NCBI GenBank assembly: GCA_022827045.1
Contig: JAJDTQ010000134.1
Span: 1 to 64,000, forward strand
Direction of reading: 5' to 3'
From: Candidatus Binatia bacterium
GTDB taxonomy: Bacteria > Desulfobacterota_B > Binatia > UBA9968 > JAJDTQ01
DNA length: 64,000 bases
Below the pieces are notes generated by a model that had not been told where the DNA came from, did not search any database, and saw nothing but the letters and a program-made list of their open reading frames with translations. The position numbers and the translations under genes were made by a program. Of the stretch, positions 57,908-64,000 are shown piece by piece; position 1 is the stretch's first letter; each line of letters opens with the position of its first letter.

Positions 57908-58972
57908 CTAAAAGCCGCTTTTGAGTTGTCCCCAAGACTGGCCTTTCACCGCTGTAGCGGCACCCGTATATAACCCGGAACCAAAGATATACTCTTGGCC
58001 TTGGTACGTTGCGAGCTCGGCGTAGCTAATTTTGGGCGAACCAGTGTCCTCGTCTCCTTCCACCGCCGGATCGTCGAAGTGATACTGGACAAAACCACCG
58101 CCCTCTTTGGCCACTCTAATAAGTTCCCGCAGGTACTTAACGCCGTTTACATCCGTCTTATCGAGGTCGCTCGTATTGAACTCTAACGACCGATCGACCG
58201 CGTGAAACAACACGTAACCGTCCGTGGAGAACACAAAGAAGTAAACAGAGCCTTTTTTATAGGGACCGCCTTCTTCCCTGAAGATATCTATGTGTTGCAA
58301 GAATTGTTCGAGCCCTATTTGGTCCAAGAGCGTGAGAAAGTTGTCTTTTGCACCTTGCACAAAAGCCTTGAGCGTCTCCCGATCGACTACGTCGTCGGCG
58401 GTGATCTCGGGGGTGGGAACCATAGACGGATCGAGCGAAGGGAAGCTGGCTTGCGCGACGTCCTGATAATAGCCGCCGATTAGGATTATCGGCGCTCCGG
58501 TTATGCCGGAAATATAGCTGGTGGCGTAGGCGATTTTGGCGGTGTCTTCGTCGCCCTCTTGGGCGGGATCGTCCCAGTAATACTCGACAAAACCGCCGCC
58601 GGCATTGGCGGCTTCGATGAGGGCTTGCACAATCTTATTCCCGCGCTCGTCTTCGGTGTCGTGCAGGTCTCGGCCGTTGACACTCGGATCATGCGTGTGA
58701 AAAATTGCCGTGCCGTTTGGCTGCATGAGGATAAGGTAGGTTTTGCCGTGCTTCCAATCGCCTTCGGTGCTGATAGCGGTAGTATAAGACGCGAGGTCGT
58801 TCGGATCGGTAAAGGTCGCCGACCATGCTTTTGCGCCTTCGACAAAGGCTTGCAGCGTTGCTGCGTCCACCACCTCGCTAGCGGTTGTCTCCGGCGATTG
58901 GGCTGCGGTGGGACGTGCGACGGGCAAGATGTAGGCCAGCCCGAGAAGGGTTACTGCGGTCAAGCATTTCAT
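57908..58972 (-). CDS. Secreted tandem double Cache-domain protein
   Basis: 354 residues: signal peptide ending PTAAQ and two Cache-like domains in series (about 27-185 and 195-345). Each begins with a TASEVVDAATLQAFVEGAKAW or TADDVVDRETLKAFVQGAKD type opening and contains a hydrophobic ILMQPNGTAIFH or FVFSTDGYVLFH core and the GGGFVEYYWDDP or GGGFVQYHFDDP segment. The second domain and tail (KGQSWGQLKSGF) match the single-domain protein at 55752-56315. No receptor or kinase domain follows, so it appears to be a secreted binding protein. The ATG at 58972 gives the signal peptide. Confidence 0.86.
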   Translation of the reverse strand: MKCLTAVTLLGLAYILPVARPTAAQSPETTASEVVDAATLQAFVEGAKAWSATFTDPNDLASYTTAISTEGDWKHGKTYLILMQPNGTAIFHTHDPSVNGRDLHDTEDERGNKIVQALIEAANAGGGFVEYYWDDPAQEGDEDTAKIAYATSYISGITGAPIILIGGYYQDVAQASFPSLDPSMVPTPEITADDVVDRETLKAFVQGAKDNFLTLLDQIGLEQFLQHIDIFREEGGPYKKGSVYFFVFSTDGYVLFHAVDRSLEFNTSDLDKTDVNGVKYLRELIRVAKEGGGFVQYHFDDPAVEGDEDTGSPKISYAELATYQGQEYIFGSGLYTGAATAVKGQSWGQLKSGF

Positions 58973-59088
58973 AATGGCCTCCGCTCTATTGAGGATGTGA
59001 ACGATATAGGGTTAAGATATGCCCGAGCCTACAAAAAATCTATCAGCATCCGCCGCTTCACCGCCCTAAAAGCGGGTGCCAGCATACA

Positions 59089-60531
59089 TCACGGCCGATT
59101 CTGACTGGCCACGTATTGAGATAGCAGGGTGAGGTTGTGGTTGAAGGTGCGGCAGGAGATGACCTCGGCGGCGATGGGCGCGTGGCGGTCTTCGGGGTTT
59201 CGCAGACGACCTTCTTCTAGCCAGCGGCCTTCTGCGTCGAGGGCGTCGATAATGGCTTGGATCCGTTCCGCAGCGACCGGGCGCACTTGGGCGCGTTCGG
59301 CGAGGATGGCTTCGCGGCCTTCTGCGAGGATGCGCTGGTATAAGCCTTCAATGCGATCTGTGCGGTTGCCCACTTTAAAGGCATAGTGCGTCGGCAGGTC
59401 TGCATCGCTGTAGGTGAGCTCGTATTCTCTGGTAAAGTAGAGCGGTCGGTTGGTCTGCAATTCGTAGAACCGGGCCATGCGCCCATCGGGCAATTGCGCT
59501 GCTTTCGCCCAGGCTAAGGCGCGGGGAATAGGTTCGAGAAAGCGCGGCTCGCCGTATGAGAGATAGAGTTCCAACAGGATTTGCATCACGCCAAAACTCT
59601 CGCCGCCGGTGATGGCGGGCGGTTCAAATCTGCGCGCCCAAGCCGGCTCCATCGCTAAGTTGTACTGCTGCGCCCAAGCCGGTTGCGGATCGGGCATCTG
59701 GGCTAGGATAATGAAGTCGCCACCTCGTTCGGCTGCGCGGTGCCAGCGCTCGTCGCCGTAGATTTTGTGCGCTTCGATCATGGTTGCAATGACATCGGCG
59801 ATGGCGTTGTCGTTAAAGGTGTAGTGCGCGAGGTAGCGCTCTTTGGGGTACTGGCGGGACCAGCTCTCTGGATAGCGCGCCTTCTGGATAGGAAATTGGC
59901 TGGGATCGGCCCATTCGCTGTAGCGCTGGGGCCAAGCGCCGTTTGGGTATTGGGCTTTGAGTAAGGATTCCAGTCCGTGAAGGACAGCGCGGTGTATACC
60001 CGCATCGGCAAAATCGAGGTGCTGATCAACCTGCATGAGCAAGCGCAGGGCGCTCTGCGTATTGTCGTCGTCGAGGGTGGTGCGGTTGCGGCGTTCGCCA
60101 GTCGTGTGGTCGCCCTGTTCGACATCGCGCCGGTAGTGCCAGTTTTTGCTTGCCTCTGGGTCAAAGTCGATCCGGTAATCCCAGCCGCCCGAAGCCAGTT
60201 GTCCCCAGACTAGGGCTTGCGCTGCCTCGACTGCGCCGTTGAGGAAGAGGGTGTCGCCGGTGGCGTCGTAGGCTCGGAGGAAGGCCATGCCGACCGCCGG
60301 GGTGCCCGGGGGCTGGACCCAGATGGTGGTCGGCGATGCGATACCTTCGCCTTGGCGGCGGGTAAAGTCGCTTTGGTAGAGCCAGAGATAGCCGCCGTTA
60401 GTGGCCACTTGGCTGCGAAAATAGCGCGTCGCTTTGACCATGGTCTCCACGGCGGCTTGGTGCAAAACCTCGTCGCTGTGGAGTGGCGCGCTGCCTAGCA
60501 TTAGGAGGAATAGCGAGATGATTTTGTGCAT
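59089..60531 (-). CDS. Secreted pectate lyase-like (PL10-type) protein
   Basis: 480 residues: signal peptide (IISLFLLMLGSAPLHS) and an alpha/alpha toroid-like fold of the pectic acid lyase family. Visible blocks are NGGYLWLYQSDFTRRQGEG, GWDYRIDFDP, the RTTLDDDNTQSALRLLM segment (the acidic pair expected at the calcium and substrate site) and YTFNDNAIADVIATMIEAHKIY. Assigned from these patterns, with moderate certainty that pectin-type polymers are the substrate. Together with the sulfatase it suggests polysaccharide use. It is transcribed away from the PhyH gene at 60683. Confidence 0.82.
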   Translation of the reverse strand: MHKIISLFLLMLGSAPLHSDEVLHQAAVETMVKATRYFRSQVATNGGYLWLYQSDFTRRQGEGIASPTTIWVQPPGTPAVGMAFLRAYDATGDTLFLNGAVEAAQALVWGQLASGGWDYRIDFDPEASKNWHYRRDVEQGDHTTGERRNRTTLDDDNTQSALRLLMQVDQHLDFADAGIHRAVLHGLESLLKAQYPNGAWPQRYSEWADPSQFPIQKARYPESWSRQYPKERYLAHYTFNDNAIADVIATMIEAHKIYGDERWHRAAERGGDFIILAQMPDPQPAWAQQYNLAMEPAWARRFEPPAITGGESFGVMQILLELYLSYGEPRFLEPIPRALAWAKAAQLPDGRMARFYELQTNRPLYFTREYELTYSDADLPTHYAFKVGNRTDRIEGLYQRILAEGREAILAERAQVRPVAAERIQAIIDALDAEGRWLEEGRLRNPEDRHAPIAAEVISCRTFNHNLTLLSQYVASQNRP

Positions 60532-60602
60532 CCCGTTGCCTTTGCGGTTTGTTAGTTTGATATATCTAAATTATCGAAAAAAATTTCCAGTAGTTAAAAT
60601 TA

Positions 60603-60632
60603 TTGACAAGCTAATGAGGCCAAACGTAGCTT
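60603..60632 (+). promoter_or_regulatory. Candidate promoter before the second PhyH gene
   Basis: Perfect TTGACA at 60603-60608, an 18-base spacer and TAGCTT at 60627-60632 (three of six). It lies in the A+T-rich 151-base divergent gap, about 50 bases before the ATG at 60683. The -35 is strong and the -10 is weak. Confidence 0.3.
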
Positions 60633-60682
60633 AACCCCGACAACAGGGCCAACCTTCCCATCCGCCGAAAGAGGGGTGCAAA

Positions 60683-61861
60683 ATGACTACTGATCAATCT
60701 CCGGCGAAGGAGACCTACCGCGCCACAGCTTTTGCCGACTCCAAGCCCGAACTCGCCGCTCCTGGGGCCACGCCCGAGCGGTTGGAACACTTGCGGGAGC
60801 ATGGTTTTGTCATCATCACCGATTTTGTCGATAACCCGTGGATTCCCGTGCTCCGCGAGGCCGGCCGCCGCGTCACCGAAGCGTGCGCGCCAGAGCATGG
60901 CTACAGCAAGATCGACTGCTCAAAGGGCTACGTGCATCGCGCGGGCGGCAATGAGCCGTGGGCGATTCGGGGCCTCATCCATCCGGCCTTTGAGGAGCCT
61001 TGCTTTGCCGAGTTCCACGGCTCGGATGATTTCCTCAATTTCGTCGCCTCGTGGTGCGACGGGCTTGGGCCTGAAGATATGTCGCTGAGTGGTCTGCTGC
61101 TGTGGTGCAATCCCCGGCACCACGAGAATGGGCCTAGTTGGCACCGCGACGTGACGTGGTGGGGCGAGGGCAAGCCCTATTTTTCGCAGCGGGACAACCG
61201 AGGGGAAAGCCCGGAAGATTATTCCGAGGAAGTCGAAAAAGTCCGCTGGGCAGAGATCCGCGCCAACAACGCCAAGTCGCTCGCTAATCGGAACGGTGTG
61301 AGCATGTTCTTGGCGCTGGTTGACGACGAGTGCCACGAACTGATCCCCGGTAGCCACGAACGCTGGCGCACGCCGTTTGAGCACGATGTACTCTTGCCAC
61401 AATCCATGAAGGACCAAGGGGTGCCGTACACGCCTAGTTGGAATAGGAAAGATCCGTTGCCGGGCCAAGTGTCGATTCGGCTCAAGCCTGGGGAAGCCCT
61501 CATTCGCAATGGGGTGACGATCCACACCGGGCACACCGTTCCCGAGCGCGAGCGCAACACCTTGTCCATCGGCTGGTCGAAGTGGTCGGGTCCGTTTAGC
61601 GGAGAGCCGGCGGTGGCGGACGCGCGCAGTGCGTGGCAACTCGATCCCGCGGTGCGCGAGGCGTTGCCGCACGAGTGGATGCAGATCGCATGGGATCGTT
61701 GGGCTGAGACTCAGAAGTTAGGGGATACGCTCGAAGACCGGTACGCGGGGTTTGATATCCAGCGCATTAAAGCGGGGGAGGTCGTGGGCTGGCGCAGCGA
61801 GTTGGAGCGTCAAGCGGCTGCCGCTGGCGAGGCGTGGGAGCGGTTTCAGACGGTGGCCTGA
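60683..61861 (+). CDS. Phytanoyl-CoA dioxygenase family protein (2)
   Basis: 392 residues, longer than the first PhyH protein. The iron site is complete: H154-x-D156 (SWHRDVTWW) and a distal His in RNGVTIHTGHTVPERERNT, which also carries the 2-oxoglutarate-binding Arg. The N-terminal region (residues 1-40, ATAFADSKPELAAPG) is extra. The C-terminal helical part (HEWMQIAWDRWAETQ) is unlike the classical phytanoyl-CoA enzyme and resembles environmental PhyH groups of unknown substrate. It converges with the third PhyH gene (16-base gap). Confidence 0.92.
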   Translation: MTTDQSPAKETYRATAFADSKPELAAPGATPERLEHLREHGFVIITDFVDNPWIPVLREAGRRVTEACAPEHGYSKIDCSKGYVHRAGGNEPWAIRGLIHPAFEEPCFAEFHGSDDFLNFVASWCDGLGPEDMSLSGLLLWCNPRHHENGPSWHRDVTWWGEGKPYFSQRDNRGESPEDYSEEVEKVRWAEIRANNAKSLANRNGVSMFLALVDDECHELIPGSHERWRTPFEHDVLLPQSMKDQGVPYTPSWNRKDPLPGQVSIRLKPGEALIRNGVTIHTGHTVPERERNTLSIGWSKWSGPFSGEPAVADARSAWQLDPAVREALPHEWMQIAWDRWAETQKLGDTLEDRYAGFDIQRIKAGEVVGWRSELERQAAAAGEAWERFQTVA

Positions 61862-61877
61862 GGTGCGATCCGACGGA

Positions 61878-62702
61878 TTATTGCGCAGCGGCTTTAGCTA
61901 GTTCCGCTTTACGCTCGACGAATGCTTGGGGTGGGGGAGCGAGGATCGCGCGTTTGCGCTCGTCGATCCCTGCCCATTGGTCGGCGTCCGTTGGGCTAAA
62001 AAAATTATCCGGGCCGGAATAGGTCTCCCCGCGCTCCATGTATTTGTAAAAGAGCGTGGTTCGCGTGCTCGGTGCCGTCCACGGCAGCGTGACGTGACAC
62101 AGGGCTTCGGTGAAGATGATGGCCGTGCCAGCGCGGGCCGGCACGCGCGTGACCATTGGATGCACGCCCTTGGACAAATCGACCCACGCTTCCGGGACGG
62201 GATAATGTCCTTTGTGCGATCCCGCCAAACAGCCGAATCCTCCCCCGTTACAGACAGTATCTTCTAGTTCGTACGCCACGGTGACTAGACCGTTGGAGAA
62301 CGTCCCGCTTGCAGGGTCGCGCTCGAAGTAATGCGTGACCAGCTCATGCGGCCGATTGGGATTTAGCAAGCGTCCGTTGCCGCCGTGGATGGTGCCCCCG
62401 GCGAGATTTTTGTTGAAGGTACCGTGCGTGTGGACGTTGATATGGTCGATGCGGAAGGGCGGGAGGTCTCCGGCCCGTTGGCCGCCGTAGATCTCTGCTA
62501 GAATTTCAGAAATTACCGGCACGTCTAGTAAATCGACGAAAGTCTGGGACCAGAAGCCGCCGCGGTCCGCGTGTTGCGAGTGAAGTTCCGGACCTTTTGC
62601 ATCGACGGTAGTCTTGAGGTCTGCAACCTGTTCAGGGGTGATTGCATCCTCTACGGTGAGAAAACCCCACGTGTCAAAAGCAAAGCGCTGCTCCTCATCC
62701 AT
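61878..62702 (-). CDS. Phytanoyl-CoA dioxygenase family protein (3), HxG variant of the iron-binding motif
   Basis: 274 residues. The fold blocks of PhyH are present (FDTWGFLTVEDAITPEQVADL; GGGFGCLAGSHKGHYPVP; distal H203 and R214 in CHVTLPWTAPSTRTTL). At the place of the H-x-D iron motif it has TIHGGNG: H106-G107-G108, so the carboxylate ligand is replaced by Gly. Known Fe/2-oxoglutarate halogenases also replace that Asp by Ala or Gly, but many uncharacterised PhyH proteins also have HGG here, so the reaction cannot be named. The gene is 15 bases downstream of the FlgD-Ig-type gene on the same strand. Confidence 0.86.
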   Translation of the reverse strand: MDEEQRFAFDTWGFLTVEDAITPEQVADLKTTVDAKGPELHSQHADRGGFWSQTFVDLLDVPVISEILAEIYGGQRAGDLPPFRIDHINVHTHGTFNKNLAGGTIHGGNGRLLNPNRPHELVTHYFERDPASGTFSNGLVTVAYELEDTVCNGGGFGCLAGSHKGHYPVPEAWVDLSKGVHPMVTRVPARAGTAIIFTEALCHVTLPWTAPSTRTTLFYKYMERGETYSGPDNFFSPTDADQWAGIDERKRAILAPPPQAFVERKAELAKAAAQ

Positions 62703-62717
62703 TATGGATCGATCCCC

Positions 62718-64000
62718 TCAATACGCGACGGCGATGGTTTTCAGGACCTGTTCGCCATCGATGCCAGCACCCTCGGTGTCGGTGTCGATCCGCAAGCGAG
62801 CGTAATACACTCCGGGCGGCACCAAGGCCCCCGCGTCGTCTCTGCCGTCCCAGCCGATGGCGTAGGAACCAGTGCTCAAATCCCGCTGCTCCACTAACCG
62901 GCGCACTCGACGGCCTGCCAGATCGAAAACTTCCACTTCCGCTGGGCTATCGTCGCCCACCCGCACTACCTTGAAGGCGAATTGAGCTTGGTCATTGACG
63001 CCGTCGCCGTTGGGTGTGAAGACGCGGGGGATCACTTCTACCTCTGTCAGCAGCGAGGTACTCTGCACCGCACCGACCAGCGTCGTAGTGTTGCTCTCGA
63101 TTCCGACTAAGGCCTCGCCAGCATCGACGCGTTGCCAGTTGCCCTCGCTCGCGTCACTATTTTTTAACAGCGCCCGCATCACCGCGCCCGTCGAAAACAA
63201 CGCCGTGGCGAAATCTAGCCGTAGCACTTCTACGCCTGAGCGCGGCCCCACCGGCGGGAAGGCCAATTGCAGACTGTCCTCGCGCGTCTGCATCACTTCC
63301 ACATCAGGTATAGCTAGACTGGACAAGTCGGCGCTGGGCCCGAAGGCGTCCTCGGCACCGGCATATAGTCCCACAAAGCGCAGCGGCATATCGGACGGAG
63401 CCACCAACAGCAACTGGTCAAAGCCCGGATCCTGGCTGCCGAAGTCTGGACGCACATAGAACGAAAACATCTGCTCTTGCCCTAGTTGGTCCACCTGAAA
63501 CGGCGAGATCTCACCGGTGATGCTCTGTGCCACGGGATTGCTAAAGTTGAGCCGAATCGAGCGCAAGGTCGGGCTGGCCTCAGGATCGTCCGACAGCAAA
63601 GTCGCCCGCAAAGTCAGAAATTCGCGTGGGCTGGGCGAAGTTACTGGCGAACCGGTCGGGTCTTCATAAGGTTGGCTCCACGGATCCCAGTCGGAACCGG
63701 CGGTTTCTTCGGCGACGATGTCGCCGCGGAAGATCGACAGCAGCTTGTCGTAGTCTTCCTTGGATACCTCCGTGCCGTCTTTTTTAAAGTAATGCAGGGT
63801 TTCACTCAACTCGTTGCCAGTGCGGGTCTGGATCAGCACGCTCGTGCCGGGTGGCGTGTCAGCATCCCACTCGACAGAGAGCAGGTTGCGGCTGCCTCCC
63901 AAACGGATCAGATCGGAGGTCAGCGTTACTTCCGGCAGGAAACCTCGCCCGTATAGCTGTAGCTCTGCTGGCTGCCCAGTGGCTCCGCCTTTGCCCGTAG
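62718..64000 (-). CDS. Large secreted protein with C-terminal FlgD-like Ig domain (N-terminus outside window)
   Basis: At least 427 residues, open to the right window edge; the minus-strand frame continues past the TTG at 63902 without a stop, so that codon is not the start. The last ~95 residues form a FlgD-like or gliding-motility-type Ig domain: TPNGDGVNDQAQFAFKV, FDLAGRRVRRLVE, GWDGRDDAGALVPPGVYYARLRI. Upstream are beta-rich segments that may be further Ig-like repeats. The tail is typical of cell-surface or exported proteins in Bacteroidetes, Latescibacteria and related phyla. Its function is unknown. It is followed by the PhyH(3) gene after 15 bases, probably one operon. Confidence 0.82.
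   Translation of the reverse strand, partial: TGKGGATGQPAELQLYGRGFLPEVTLTSDLIRLGGSRNLLSVEWDADTPPGTSVLIQTRTGNELSETLHYFKKDGTEVSKEDYDKLLSIFRGDIVAEETAGSDWDPWSQPYEDPTGSPVTSPSPREFLTLRATLLSDDPEASPTLRSIRLNFSNPVAQSITGEISPFQVDQLGQEQMFSFYVRPDFGSQDPGFDQLLLVAPSDMPLRFVGLYAGAEDAFGPSADLSSLAIPDVEVMQTREDSLQLAFPPVGPRSGVEVLRLDFATALFSTGAVMRALLKNSDASEGNWQRVDAGEALVGIESNTTTLVGAVQSTSLLTEVEVIPRVFTPNGDGVNDQAQFAFKVVRVGDDSPAEVEVFDLAGRRVRRLVEQRDLSTGSYAIGWDGRDDAGALVPPGVYYARLRIDTDTEGAGIDGEQVLKTIAVAY

Noticed and set aside
63900..63902. TTG at 63902 as the start of the last gene
   Set aside because: The frame stays open through the window edge with sensible protein sequence before it, so the gene is truncated by the window.
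1..64000. Searches by eye for tRNA, rRNA, CRISPR repeats, transposases, integrases and phage genes
   Set aside because: No cloverleaf, regularly spaced repeat, or mobile-element protein motif was found.

Overview
The window looks like a high-G+C, Gram-negative-type bacterium, probably an uncultivated lineage known mainly from metagenomes. Supporting signs are Tat and Sec signal peptides, lipoproteins, an outer-membrane-style LolCDE/AttEFGH transporter, a FlgD-like Ig tail, many phytanoyl-CoA-type dioxygenases and a fatty-acid-synthase-like PKS. This mixture resembles environmental or sponge-associated groups (Tectomicrobia, Poribacteria or Latescibacterota-like). That placement is inference, because there is no rRNA or other marker gene here. 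Two compositional regimes are visible: very G+C-rich from 1 to about 44.3 kb, and clearly more A+T-rich from about 44.3 to 64 kb, with a different gene repertoire.

Region 1 (1-7.3 kb): trpB and the start of trpA (minus strand), then a coupled set of epimerase, ABC ATPase, FtsX-type permease and AttH/CrtC-like lipocalin hydrolase (an AttEFGH-like lipid exporter). Region 2 (7.4-19.7 kb): small-molecule enzymes (Tat-exported dienelactone hydrolase, amidase, molybdopterin-domain protein, LCM-type methyltransferase), an AAA-Lon protease with a UspA-like partner, a TudS-YbgA fusion, an HtrA-like protein that has lost its catalytic triad, an oxaloacetate decarboxylase-type lyase, an MFS carrier and a NarM-like protein. 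Region 3 (19.8-22.3 kb): a formamide/amide utilisation operon, fmdA-amiS-fmdB, preceded by a clear terminator. Region 4 (22.5-29.7 kb): a molybdenum/tungsten redox operon with MobA-MoaD fusion, aldehyde:ferredoxin oxidoreductase, NuoE-NuoF fusion and formate dehydrogenase alpha, joined by 4-bp or 11-bp overlaps. Region 5 (29.7-32.1 kb, minus): a hypothetical protein, a TPM protein, LemA and an unannotated 23-residue membrane microprotein with its own promoter.

Region 6 (32.2-48.1 kb) is the most unusual. An NCS2-type permease is coupled to a 3411-residue PKS with order KS-AT-DH-cMT-ER-KR-ACP-KS-(broken AT). A discrete ACP, an Sfp-type phosphopantetheinyl transferase and an alpha/beta hydrolase follow, then a second, homologous NCS2 permease on the opposite strand. 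The first module is a fully reducing, C-methylating chain builder, so a methyl-branched fatty-acyl product is the simplest guess. The second module has lost acyltransferase function and its own ACP.

Region 7 (48.1-64 kb): solute-binding lipoprotein, sulfatase, two tandem TlpA-like proteins, three PhyH-family dioxygenases (one lacking the iron-binding Asp), creatininase-family amidohydrolase, two Cache-domain secreted proteins flanking a PLP decarboxylase, a pectate-lyase-like enzyme and a truncated secreted protein with a FlgD-like Ig domain. No tRNA, rRNA, CRISPR array, transposase or phage gene was seen.
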